64,000 nucleotides of DNA, taken from Lepidodermella squamata (Eukaryota > Gastrotricha). The stretch spans positions 1,054,001 through 1,118,000 of the forward strand of contig JBLDXI010000048.1 in NCBI GenBank assembly GCA_047495785.1, in the 5' to 3' direction. Below, in pieces: positions 33,216 to 44,522 of this stretch. Each line of letters starts with the position of its first letter. Within the stretch, counting starts at the first letter, position 1. The notes beneath the pieces were generated by a model, which was not told the origin of the DNA, did no database searches, and worked only from the letters and a program-made list of their open reading frames with translations. Made by a program: the position numbers and the translations under genes.

Positions 33216-34469
33216 ATGAAATTTACCTCAGCTCTAATTAGCTTTGTTTTCTTCGGATATGCAAGCGCCAGTCTAAGTTGGCCGGAGTACGGAGGCAGTG
33301 CTTCCCACTCCGGCTACAAACACGAAGCGATCGGGCCGGAATTAATTGGTTTCAAGTCGATCTGGAACGCTACTGCATCTGATTCCCTCTCGAGCCCGGT
33401 TGCCGAGAATGGTATTGTCTACGCCTCAACCCGAACTGGCGTAGTTTACGCCATTGAGGAGAAAACGGGAAAACTGTTGAATCAATGGAATCTTGGACCC
33501 AAGCAGTCAACTGGCGCGCCAACTGTCGGCAAGAGTTCCGATAAATTGGTCTACATTGTCGCGGACGGATCTGCATTCGCGCTGGATGCGAAAACTCTTC
33601 GAGTGAAATGGTCGAAAGTCATTGATACAAAGTGGCAATCTTACAGCTCTCCGTCTCCAGCTCTGCTAGGCGTTGGGGTATCTCAGTTTGAAAAGGAAGT
33701 CTATGTGCCCTACGGAAATTCTATTGTCAAACTGAATTCGAAGAATGGCAATATAACTGGTGAGATCAAGTTTCTAAATTCGACTTCTTATGATGGCCAA
33801 CTGCCAGCATGGGTGCCTACTACGAAAGTAGCCAACCTGCGCGAATACGTCTACTTCACTTACGGCTATTACGATCCTTTCAATCCTGGTTACAGTGCCT
33901 TGGGAGTGTTGGACACTTTTGCCAAGTCTGTGTATTGGTCACGCAATTATTCTTCTTCGTTGAATAACCAGCCGCAGTTTACAGTTATTCAAACCGGAGA
34001 TTTTCTCATTTCGGTCGGCGGGTCTCAGAAATCGTATTTGATTGCTTACGACATTTATAGCAAGAATAAAGATGTGGCATGGACCTCTGACAACGCCCCC
34101 TGCCAGCTGGAACTCACGCCAGCAACTGATGGAGTTTACCTATACCGGTCTTCCGATACCGCAGTGTTGGTCCTTGACGTGAAAACGGGTCTAAATGTCG
34201 GAAGGTACGAACCTTGTAGGGACTGCTACGGTCAGCCGATTGTGACGATGGATCTTGTGATTGCCAAGTCGCGAAATTACGGCATCTTTGTCTTCAATAA
34301 GAAAACGAGGAAGTTGATCACTCAACTGTTGAACGGCAATAACTTGTACAGCATCAAGGGGCTGGCCTACAGCGATGGATTGCTGGTTGGCACTGCTAAC
34401 AGCGTTTTCTCCAGTGACAGCAGCTTTATCTTTGCTTTTCAAGCTGTCACGAACTCAACACAGTTCTGA
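33216..34469 (+). CDS. Secreted PQQ-type beta-propeller protein 2
   Basis: An intronless paralogue of 31674-32951, 417 residues. I chose the ATG at 33216 (MKFTSALISFVF) because it starts directly with a signal peptide; upstream in-frame sequence has no hydrophobic core. It shares SWPEYGGSASHSGY, repeated PQQ blades (VYASTRTGVVYAIEE; VYIVADGSAFALDAKTL), YSSPSPALLGVGVS, the CRDCYGQP motif and the C-terminal VTNSTQF. The tandem pair has moderate divergence and the same length. Both are candidates for gut-secreted proteins. Alternatives are a non-enzymatic carbohydrate- or protein-binding propeller. Confidence 0.75.
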   Translation: MKFTSALISFVFFGYASASLSWPEYGGSASHSGYKHEAIGPELIGFKSIWNATASDSLSSPVAENGIVYASTRTGVVYAIEEKTGKLLNQWNLGPKQSTGAPTVGKSSDKLVYIVADGSAFALDAKTLRVKWSKVIDTKWQSYSSPSPALLGVGVSQFEKEVYVPYGNSIVKLNSKNGNITGEIKFLNSTSYDGQLPAWVPTTKVANLREYVYFTYGYYDPFNPGYSALGVLDTFAKSVYWSRNYSSSLNNQPQFTVIQTGDFLISVGGSQKSYLIAYDIYSKNKDVAWTSDNAPCQLELTPATDGVYLYRSSDTAVLVLDVKTGLNVGRYEPCRDCYGQPIVTMDLVIAKSRNYGIFVFNKKTRKLITQLLNGNNLYSIKGLAYSDGLLVGTANSVFSSDSSFIFAFQAVTNSTQF

Positions 34470-35280
34470 TTTGTTGGGAATTAATCCAGCCATGAACGTT
34501 AGCTTCGAGCTTGCTTAGTCAACAGGCATATTAAGTATATACAATTAAGCAAAGCATAAACCCCGCATGCATGATACCAATGAAGTCTCTTGAAAAAACA
34601 AATCACGGTATCTTTTGAATATGTGCCCGAATATTCGCTCAACTGACGAATTGGCGTTCGGAATGTGTTCAAAGTTGAGTCTCGAAGGAATTATTACCTT
34701 TGCGGAAGTGGTGGTGTTTGTCTGGAAAATAAGAGCCGCACCCATTTGGCGGATATGTTAAAATTCTCACTGATTTTCAGTTTTTGTAAGGCCAGGTCAA
34801 ACCTTTCAGAACGCGACGCAGTGGTGAATTGAAAAATTAATCGCAAGTGACGCTTTTTGGACTACACCGTGGATTTTTTGGGCAAATGCAGATTGTTGTT
34901 TGCGACAAATCTGTCGGCCCCTGAAACCGATCGCCTGTTGTCAGCCTATTTTTTATTTTGCGCGAGGTGCTAGTTTTGACATTTAGTTCGAGTCATGTGA
35001 CGTATATGCTGTCGTATATGCCGTCAGCATATACGTCACATGGTTCGAGTAGGTTTCTAGACAGTTTAGGTTCTGCGCAATATGGAAATTTGGTGTTGCT
35101 ATAAAGGATAAAGGATATTCTGCTACAAAAATTACGGACGGGTTCATCCGAAACTTTTTCGACTTATTTGTTCACATCGAACAGCAAAATCTAATATTAA
35201 AATCCTGCATTTTATTTTAATAATTCCCACTATTTTTGCGAAAAAATAATCTCGCTAGTCATCTAAAATCACAAATGTTC
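34470..35280. other. Intergenic with an 18 bp stem palindrome
   Basis: No gene is seen. A perfect hairpin (34994-35011 and 35025-35042, catgtgacgtatatgctg) sits between two gttcgagt strings. Confidence 0.5.
34994..35042. repeat. Perfect 18 bp inverted repeat, 13 nt loop
   Basis: The arms catgtgacgtatatgctg and their exact complement enclose tcgtatatgccgt. tgacgta is CRE-like. It is not next to a gene end that would make it a terminator. Confidence 0.7.
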
Positions 35281-36554
35281 TTAGTTAGCAGCAACAGTGT
35301 CGCGGATGAAGTCGAGGAACGCGCTGACGCGGGTGTAGTACGCGTGCTTGGCGCACTGCGGGAAGCCGAACGAGACAATGCCGGTCAGGTAGGCCTGGCC
35401 GTGTTCAGCACGGGTCAACGGACCGCCGGAATCGCCGTTGCAGGACGACAGGCCAATATCACCAGCGCCAAACATGACCCAATCAGTCCAGGTGGATGGC
35501 TGTTGAAATAAATTAGGATTTTATTATGAGTGAAATTTCGGAGACATAGTAGACTTACCCATCCCTTTGAGGCAATCGCATCAGGGATACCGTACATATC
35601 GGCGTGTTGAAGGAGATCAGGGGTGATTTTCCTGGATATTTTATTTAGAGACTTTTTCACCAATCAAAATTAAATTAAAAAAGTTCGCATAATTTATGGG
35701 GATTTTGAAAAATTAAAATGTCAGAAAAAATGAAATTAAATATATTTAAAATTAAAAAACTATAAACAAATCAATTAAAGAAATTCCATTAAAAAGCACT
35801 CACGGTCCCGTAGGGTCTTTGGGGTCGACCATTTTGCCCCAACCCTGAAGGGTCATCAGCTTGTTATCAGTTTCCCAATCTTCGGTCGGCGGCAAGCAGG
35901 CGGTGTTGACGTAGGGCGAGGTGAAATCGAACTTGCCGTCGATTTTCATTAGAGCGATATCGTAGGCGCTGCCCTTGGTGCCATACAGATTGTGGATGAA
36001 GAATTTGGTCACCTTGTATTCCTGACGGCCGACTTCGCGGCTGTCAGACTTGTTGAAGGAACCGGCGACGATTCGAAGACGGTCGGGGCTCTTCTCGCTG
36101 GAATAAAATTTAAAAATTAGTTCATCAAAATTTAAAAATGAGATTAAATTAAGGTGAAGTTCGAGACAAAACTGGAATAATTATTCAATTATCTGATATT
36201 AATTTGAAATTTTGAAATGAAATTTTGAAAATTGAAAAATAAATTTACTCGTGATTTTTTCAAAATTTATTGTTTTATTGTATAAAATATTTCGTGATTT
36301 TTTGTTTTTTTTATGTTTAAAACTTACTCCTTAATGCAATGGGCCGCAGTTACAACCCACTGGTCGTTGATGATCGTCCCACCGCAAGCGTGGCCGCCTT
36401 TACGAAGCGAGATGATCCAAGGATAAAGGCCCTTTTTCGCCGTGGTTCCACCAATAATTCGGCTCTGTGGCACCTTCACCTTACCGCAATTCGGGTCGTT
36501 GATACCCATGGCAGCGGCAAGGCCGATAAAGCACAGAATTAGAAACGATTTCAT
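35281..36554 (-). CDS. Chymotrypsin-like secreted serine protease
   Basis: Minus-strand exons 36328-36554, 35804-36097, 35559-35631 and 35281-35499 join to 270 residues. The signal peptide (MKSFLILCFIGLAAA) is followed by a short pro-peptide with NCGK and the activation site R-IIGG. The catalytic triad is complete: TAAHC, YDIALMKI and CNGDSGGP. The residue six before the Ser is Ser, as in chymotrypsin, where trypsins have Asp, so aromatic or hydrophobic cleavage is expected. The domain ends normally after FIRDTV, without the long extension of proteases 1-4. Only six Cys-type positions are evident. It is probably a digestive enzyme. Introns here are longer (59-230 bp) and AT-rich. Confidence 0.93.
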
Positions 36555-36605
36555 GTTAATCGGATTTAATGAAAATCTGATGATTCCACCGGGTCGAGTT
36601 GCTGT

Positions 36606-36616
36606 GGCTTAAATAG
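36606..36616 (-). promoter_or_regulatory. TATA-like box of the chymotrypsin-like gene
   Basis: On the minus strand ctatttaag lies about 55 bp before the start codon, a fitting distance for a core promoter with a short leader. Confidence 0.4.
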
Positions 36617-39555
36617 CCTACGCTGTCGCGCTTTTGGGTATGTGGGTGTAACGTAGGGTCTCGCGAACCTGGATCTGGGTGATTTTCTGGCTAGATATTT
36701 ACGTCTCGGTCATTTTTTGTTCAGGAACTCGCGGTGGGAGGGAAGCTGATTTTTCTCACGCCGCGGCAGACGACAGATTTCGGATTACATGCGACATGGG
36801 AGGCTTATCTTTTGACCGATTTCGTCACTTTTTGTGCCACAGTTCTACTTTTTCCGGTTTTTTCACTATTTACTACGGTGATTGTAGCCCACGCGACGAC
36901 GAATTAAATTCTAAAAACGATGGTGAAATCAATCAAAATGAATTATAAAGACAGGAATTTATCGTAAAAACGATTTTAGTGAAATTGTGTTGTTTCCCGT
37001 TAATAGTTGATGAATTTTTCGTCAACTCTAATGTTGAAATTCGAATTTTTCCGGTTTATTTCCCACTTATTGCAATTTCCATTCATTCAATTTTGATCGT
37101 ACGAGCTACGCAATAAAATGACCATCAGCTCGTAATAAAACGACCAGGACGCGTGCCCGTAATTGGCACGAGACCCTCAATAAAAACATACGCCGCGCGA
37201 GGTCACCGCACCACTGTTTCTTCGTTTTTGCTAATCATCATCTCGCACACACAACACAAACAAGCACACAAATCGCGAAAATTGATGTTTCTTGCTTCTT
37301 GATGTTTTGAGACTGCATTTATTTCACTTATTCTTACCTGGCAGTTTCTTAGAACAGGTCATTTATTACCAGCTCCATGTTTCTTGTTACTAGTTCGACT
37401 TGACTAAACGCCCGTTTTTACACCGCCGTATTGCCAGGCCGAATTCATCTGCTCCATCGTCCGATCTTAATCACGGTCGAATTCTTCGAATGCCTGCAAG
37501 TGCTAATCAAGTGCTCATCGCCTAATTTCTTTTAATAGACACTTCAAATCGTTTTAATGTTTCAGGATTCCAGTGATTATTTCCCGAGTCATTCTCAAAA
37601 TTCGCCCATTTGCTTTTAATACAATGAATGAATGACACTCACCAGCAGCCTGAGACTCGCGGGCTTTTATCTATGCTTTTCCATCTCTTGGTTACGACAA
37701 GGTCGCTGATTTTGCGTTACTGAATTTAACGTTCCCCATTCTTGTCACCTTTTCTCCTGAAATTCGAAAAGCGGCTCTCTTTTTACATAGATTGCCATTA
37801 CCAGCTGATCTATACTTCAGGCCTCGGTAATTTTAGTCGGTTATTTCATCTCGGAATTCTGGGACCTTGAGACAAGGTGTATCACCTATCAGAATTCTCT
37901 CGTTGCTGGATTTCGTACTATTTAGTATTTAGCCTTGATTTTACGCCATTTTGTCCTGATTTCATCTCATTCCGACCGGGATTTCTGAAATCTGAAATTT
38001 CTTTGTATTGTATTCGCATTTTGCTTTGGTATTTTTTACTATACAAGCGATCTATTCATACATATAACTGGAGTTAAGGTTGACAAATTCTTTCCATTTT
38101 CCTACGAAATTTAGCGAAATTTCGGAATATTGTCACCATATATCCCGAGCGAAGCGAGAAATTTTCCACGAATATTCCTGATTCACCTTGCTTTTCCCGT
38201 TTCACCTTTTGGAGTGAACTCGGAAATTGAGGGAAGAGGGTTCAATTATCATCAATTTTTCATTCAAACCCCTTTAACGATTTTTTTGGAATTTTTTGAG
38301 TAGTGAAAGATGAAATAAATTGATAGCTTTTTAGTAAAATCATAACAAAAAACAAACAAAATGCTTATCCGACAGATTGGAATGGCTCTTCATTGCAAGT
38401 CGTTAACCGAATGAAGGCCCAGAAATATTCCCAAAATTTTTAGTAAAACCGAACTTTTCGCCATTTACTATTTCGCCCTCTGTGCCCGTGCGTTAATACG
38501 GCCTTTGGATTTCACCTACCTATAGCCTCCACATCAACGTCATCGATACCCACTCAATGTCTTGTCTAAAAATGAGAAAAAATCTGCCGTAATTTTTGAA
38601 ATCTTGCGTTAGAGTTTAGCAAAGTTCCTAGCTTTTTTCAACCAATAGATCGTGAAATCGGAAAAACTTGAGGAGAATCGCCGCTTAATATCATTTAGTT
38701 TCCGTTTTTTCAGCCGCGATGATTGGGTCCCCAGAGTTGTCTTTATAGAATTTAATTCAATTTCTGACTCACTTTAAATCGATTCATGTCTGATGTTGGA
38801 TAATCGCATCATCTAATATATGCGTTAATAACCTTGCGCTAATGTCTTGCCAGTCAATCAAATTATTTGAGCGAGTGGATGCGAATAGGTGAAATTGCCA
38901 TGGAGCAGCCACCTCGACTGAATTCATCCTTCATCGCTATTTCTATCATCACCTCTAGCCTCAATTTGTTTCGGAAATAATGATTGCGGAAATTTTGAAA
39001 TGACGCGAAATACGCGTATCGGGTCAGGAAAATTCTAAAAAATCAATGAATTGAATTTGATTAAAGTTTCCCGAGATTATATCCGTCTATGGCGGCTGAA
39101 CTCTAAATTCTTTTTACTCTAAATTGTAGTTTGTTTGAATATTAGGTACTTAGACATTGAATGAGGTGAGCTTCAAAAATAACTTCGAAATTTTGCATAT
39201 GAAGATGAAAATTAGGCTAAATATTATGGAGCTTTTTTATGTTAGGTTCATCGATTTATTTTGTAATTTCAGTGGCATTTTGCCATATTGTTACAGTAGA
39301 CCTGCTCGATAAAATGAATAACACGGGAATTTCGGTGAAATTATGATTCAGTAATTATAATGAAATGAGTTGAAGTTATATTGAAATTATAAATCAGTGA
39401 AATTCAAATTATGAAAATGTAGTGATTCGGTTTTCAACTGATGGCGACGCAATCATTTGTGCTGATTTGGGGCATTTTTGTGATTATTCAAGAAATGTTT
39501 GAAGCCATGTGAAATTCGAAATTTTTTATATACGCTATATTCATCTGTATTATAC

Positions 39556-39930
39556 GGCGTGTCCCATAATTTGCGCAATAAATTTTCAACGTTATGTAGG
39601 AAATTTAACTAATGTTTTGAAAACTGACCTTCTGGGATCAACTTCCATCCTTTATCCGCGATTTCACCGAAGAAATTGAAAATGTATCGGATCCCATAAA
39701 ACCTATTGGTAACTGATTCGGTAATTTTCTGTATTTTACCCGATTTGACCAAATTTCTCCGGATTTTTTTTAATCCCATTGACAAGTGACATACTTGATT
39801 ACTATTTTCATGACTTTTTGAATTTTTTCCAGATTTTCCTGGCCATGAGATTACCCTCTTTTTTAAAGTTCCTGGTCCCTTTTTCGTGTCGTTTCTTTAT
39901 TCGAAATTCTCCTCAACATTTTTGAGATTT
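39556..39930 (+). repeat. GCGTGTCC-ended repeat, copy a (right end decayed)
   Basis: It starts gcgtgtcccata and shares the interior string gaccaaatttctccgga and nearby caagtgacatacttgatta with copy b. The right inverted end cannot be recognised. Confidence 0.6.
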
Positions 39931-41364
39931 TCTTTTATTTCTTGATCGCCTGGTCATCCCTAACACTCTTAATTTATCAACGGTCCAGACCATTAGAAAA
40001 CACACCGCTGGAACAGATTCATATTTAACGCTGAAACTTTTCGGACCGATCTCACAAATTTTAGCGGTAGATATTTTGAAGAAAATCTTGAAACGCTGAA
40101 TTTTTCAAAATAATGCATGCGCTGAATATTTATAATAATTATGAGCGTTGAATATTATATATTTCTCTCCTGCCCCCTCCCTCCCTCCGGTTCAAACTCA
40201 AATTCAAAATCGAGCAATTTCAGTTTTTTTACTAAGTCCGAAAATATGAATTATAGTCAAATGAAGTATTATTTACGTTTAGGTAGAACTACGAACTCAA
40301 TAGCATTATTAGCAGAGCGAATTTCAATGGCCTCGGTTGTCCGTGCCAATTTTTTCGTGCCGAGAAAATGAGAACTTAATTTACGAAAGTCTGAACAATA
40401 AATGCACACGTGACCATCAAGGCTTTGAAATTTGCTCTGCGAATCAATGAACACGCAAATCAAAAAGGTGTAGTTAGGCAGAAAACGAAAACAATGAGAC
40501 TATTATCATGTTTGAGACGTTTTGGTTCGGTCAATTTTGATGTTCGAAGTTTTATAGCTTCATTAGCCCCAGTTGGCTTGCGATGATTGCAATCTTCATC
40601 GAATTTGAAATAATCGATATCGGCTGCAGTGCAAGGCAAATTCAGCGCCCTTCATGCTTCATTCTTCTTCGCCGATTGACAGTAAACGAGCCATAAATGA
40701 GCGCAAAATTTGAGCCAAATCGACCGAAATCAAAAGAAATTAGGTTAAAATTCATAAATTCAGTAATTAACCTGAAGCGAAATCAGCGCGCACTGCGGTA
40801 TTAACTGAATGCACCTTGAAATCCCCATCACCACGCCAATTGCCGAAAAATCAGAGGTTAGAGCAACAAAATCTCAAATTCAGATCTCAAGAAAAATATC
40901 TCCTCGATTTTAGAGACAAAAATTAAGTAATGAGAAGGAATGATGAGGCGACGTGGTCTTGAGTCCAGCTTTGTTTCGTAACAATAGGTGTCCCTTTCTC
41001 TCCCTAGGAATTTTTATTTTACAGCGTTAGATCTCTTAATAGGACTTGAGTCTCAGAAATTTTCCCAAGTACTTATTAACGCCAAGCGTTAAAATTTATT
41101 TTTGTGGATATTCAACGCCCTGATTTATTTGTTTCAGCGCTTGAAATTATCAGTTACAGCGGCGTCAAGGGAGAGGTGAAATTCCTAGGCTGAGTTCTCC
41201 GTTGACGAAATATAACTAAATTCGTCTACGGGCCTGAGTATTTGAATGGAAAAGGACCGCTCTCTCCGCGGTCAGGACCGTTGATTTCATAAGAGTGAAG
41301 AATCTCAATTCGATGAGAAAAGCGTTCAATTTTGTGAGATTTCCGAGGCTTTGCAATAAAATAC

Positions 41365-41724
41365 AGCGTGTCTCAGATGTTCCGTGACCTTTCTCAATTT
41401 TGCAACTCTTTGCTGGAAATTTAAATATTTTTAACCTTCTAACCGTTTAAGAAAATACCATTCTATCCTCCATTTACCCCGAATTTACTTGAAAATTTTG
41501 AATTTATCGAAGAAAACCAGGAGAATCCCGATAGTAACTGGCTCGGTAACTTTTCGGCATTTTACCGCGTTGGACCAAATTTCTCCAGATTATTCTAATC
41601 GCATTGCCAAGTGACATGCTTGATCACTGTTGAATTCTTTAACAAAATTTCTCCGCCTCTCATTTTAGAGTTTTTGATTTCTTCACCTTGTACTTCTGTT
41701 TTTGCCTTCCTTATGGGACACGCT
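41365..41724 (+). mobile_element. GCGTGTCC-ended non-autonomous transposon, copy b
   Basis: A 360 bp element bounded by agcgtgtctca and tgggacacgct, inverted relative to each other. The interior is non-coding and shared with copies a and c. It lies about 140 bp upstream of a SOCS-box-like gene. Confidence 0.7.
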
Positions 41725-41861
41725 ATTTAGTGTTTAGATGTTAGATGAATTTAAATTTGAGTTTCTCAGTATCAAAGCCCGTAGTTGATGAATAAAAATT
41801 CCGCCTTAAGACTAATAGATTGTCCAATTTTTTCCCGTTTGAACTTTTAGATGTGATAAAA

Positions 41862-43079
41862 ATGGTTGAAAAAGCCCGAAATCATGACGAATTTGCCTGC
41901 AAAAGCCAATGCGAACTCGTTCCGATGGGCCCCATGCGAAACGGCCTCGTCAAATTACTTCGCCACATTACTGAAGTCGAATTATTACCCTGGAAATCTC
42001 GCAACCGAGTTGACATTCGAATCGACGGAATTCCCTACGAAAAAATCGCTTTCAATCTACCTCTGAGTTGTTTGGTCGGGCCAAATATCGTCTTATCAGC
42101 TCGGCGATCAAAATCTATCGAAACTTGCTGTTTCAAAGCTTCGTCGAAAAGTGAATTCAGCTGGAAATTTGATAAGAATTTGATGAATGACATGATGGAA
42201 GCGATTTTTACGAGAATCTGGTCACGAGCTGACGCGGCAAACTATTTTAATCGATCGATTTTTCTATCGATTTCTCTATCACTGGCCCGGTCTGATTGGC
42301 TGCGAATTCGATTTTTATTGATGAAATTCGCGGAATCTACGCCGAAATGTGTTTTGGACTTGGTAATGCGATATTCACTGCGAGAAATTTCAGTCAGGGA
42401 TCAGCTTGAAAATTACGATTGTTTAACAAGATTGAAGGCGCCTTATTTCGAATTTTCAAATTTGAGTCACCCTATTTCGACGCTGATTCAATTTTTCGCT
42501 CGATGGGCCGATGAACAGCATGAATTTTCGATTTTAATCGATAAATTTCACATTTTGAAAGAAATGTGTTCGGCCTTTGAGAAGCAGCCGTGCCCTTCGT
42601 ATAAAATATTCCTGGCTCGATTTTGGCTCAATTTTTGCATCGAATTAAGTGGCGTTAATCGTTTCGATAATTTGATCGATTTTTTGGCAAATCTTCACCG
42701 GGCCGAAATTCCGTTGCATGAATCGTGCCGGAAAGTGTTGGATTGCCGCGATTTAGCCCGGGTTTTGGCTCGATCGGGTCTACTCCTGCCGCCTGTAATG
42801 GAAATTCGAGAATATGAATCCAGATTTTTGCCGCATGTCAATCTAATTTTCTCGTGTTCCCGATCAGTCGCAGTGAAAAATGTGTGTCCTGTCAAATTTT
42901 TGCCGCTCAGTTTGAAAATCTTCAGCCGTCGAGTTGTTTTGGCTCAACTACCCATCGGATATTCTAGGCGGCTGCAGGCGACGGAAATGCTGGTGAAAAT
43001 TGGCGTTTTGAATGATGAAATGGCGAAATTTTTGTTGCTCTCTGACTTTTATTCCTGTGATAATGAAGATTTGCTATGA
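41862..43079 (+). CDS. SOCS-box-like protein, family member A
   Basis: An intronless gene with 405 residues from the ATG at 41862; the open frame extends upstream without an ATG. A Cys pair near the N-terminus (FACKSQC) corresponds to the CxxC cluster of members B-D. The central part is helical, with the family motif TPKCVLD. The C-terminus (from residue 348) reads PLSLKIFSRRVV...GVLNDEMAKFLLLSDF. This aligns with SOCS boxes (PLSL..LCR..I...LP..L..YL), but the BC-box Cys that contacts Elongin C is Ser. It may be a pseudo-adaptor or bind weakly. I know no named family for the rest. Homologous members are at 54165, 58552 and 63104. Confidence 0.6.
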   Translation: MVEKARNHDEFACKSQCELVPMGPMRNGLVKLLRHITEVELLPWKSRNRVDIRIDGIPYEKIAFNLPLSCLVGPNIVLSARRSKSIETCCFKASSKSEFSWKFDKNLMNDMMEAIFTRIWSRADAANYFNRSIFLSISLSLARSDWLRIRFLLMKFAESTPKCVLDLVMRYSLREISVRDQLENYDCLTRLKAPYFEFSNLSHPISTLIQFFARWADEQHEFSILIDKFHILKEMCSAFEKQPCPSYKIFLARFWLNFCIELSGVNRFDNLIDFLANLHRAEIPLHESCRKVLDCRDLARVLARSGLLLPPVMEIREYESRFLPHVNLIFSCSRSVAVKNVCPVKFLPLSLKIFSRRVVLAQLPIGYSRRLQATEMLVKIGVLNDEMAKFLLLSDFYSCDNEDLL

Positions 43080-44522
43080 GGATTTATAATATTTCTGGAA
43101 GCTCAACATTTTTTGGTTTATTTTCCGAGTCGTATTAAACGCTGTGAATATTAATTGGTTCAATTTATTCTTCCATCTCAGGATAATCGTGAAGGCTTTA
43201 AGGCAAAACCTGACTCTGAACTCAAAATTCTCGCCAATTTTGCATATTTATCGTTTTTCAGTGCGGGATATTATGTGCTAAATTCCGAAACGCCGCGTTC
43301 AATTTATCAAATAATTTACCGAGACTAACACATGACCTGGGCTCATGGTCGCATTCTAGGCCGGTTTTCAGTCAAATACCATGGGGTGCGAGCTTTAGTT
43401 GGCACTAATTTTTTAAATAATTTTCTAGAGGTCATCTTGAATTTCACGAAGCGAAATTCTGTGATTGAGTTCAGAAATGCACACTTTTTTGAGCCATTTC
43501 GATGAGTAATTTTCTTCTCGAATCCGCAATATTTTGCGAAGCTGTCGGGGCCATTTTTCCACCACGTAGCTTTTCATAGTATGAACCTTCAAAATTCAAA
43601 GTACTAGCAACATCGAGCAACTGAAACCTGATGGAAAAATATTTTCTTGTGATTTTTTTCACCCAATAATTTGAATATTTTTTCCGAACGGCGATTTAAA
43701 TTGTGTTAAAATTGAATAATGTTAACAAGCTTTTTGGTAAATTTTTTTCGGCAATAAAATTCTCGAAATATCACTCACTTGCGGTAATTCAGCTTCGCTT
43801 CAACGTTTTTTCTCGTTGAAATTGGTCCGCGATCCCAAAAGTGTTTCATCGGCCTTTTTAAGGAGGCCTTTACAACTAGAACCCGGCTTGGACGTTGCCG
43901 AAAAAAGGAATGGAGACGCTCATTCTTATTTTTCTTGATCTTTTTTCTCTTCGTAGGTCATTTTGTTTTTGAAAGCTTGAATTTTTTGGATTTTATCGCG
44001 ATTCGTGGCGCTGGCTGGTGGCAGTTCAATAGGGCAAGTTATCATTTTTTCCCCCGTTACCTTGTGTTAACCTTAAATTTGTTTAAAACGTTTTTATTTA
44101 TCGCAATGCCGTAATATTTTTTATTCTTTCGTTTTCTATTTGTATTATATACCTTTTATCAATAGTCTCGATTGTCTCAACTTTCTGATGAAAGATGAGA
44201 TCAGTTGGATTTTGCATCTCCTCGGCAAATTCTGCCAGGCTAGATTTCCAACTCGAATTATCAGTTGAGGTTTTAGCTGCTCCCGTTTCTCGTGATCAGA
44301 CTATTTTAAATAATTGAGTGCGTGAAAAACTTGCCGTGGCCATTTATTATTATCAATTAATTTCACACGTATGCAGCTTTAAACACGCGTAATTTTCGGC
44401 TAAACGTGTCAATTCCACTTATAACTACCAAAGTTGATACGACATTAATTACGGACAAGGGAATATAAATGAAAGAACCTCGTCAATTCGCCAAACTAAA
44501 TTTATTGCCAAATTTGAGAAAC
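43080..44522. other. Intergenic before the CYP3-like gene
   Basis: It contains the left copy (44155-44300) of a direct repeat that reappears after the P450 gene. No gene is supported. Confidence 0.4.
44155..44300 (+). repeat. Direct repeat flanking the P450 gene, left copy
   Basis: It shares tctgccaggctagatttcca, then ttatca-ttgaggtt and tctcgtgatc, with 46235-46395. It lies about 220 bp before the P450 start and so may be its promoter. Confidence 0.7.

Larger units (their letters stand above)
36617..41861. other. 5.2 kb AT-rich region without recognisable genes
   Basis: Apart from two copies of the GCGTGTCC-ended repeat (39556-39930, 41365-41724), I found no convincing exon. Open frames are short and lack domain motifs. 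A long regulatory region or first introns of an unseen transcript cannot be excluded. Confidence 0.4.

Noticed and set aside
41170-41230. gagaggtgaaattc, similar to a conserved 18S rRNA string
   Set aside because: Only about 14 bases match. The flanks do not continue as rRNA, so no rRNA gene is called.
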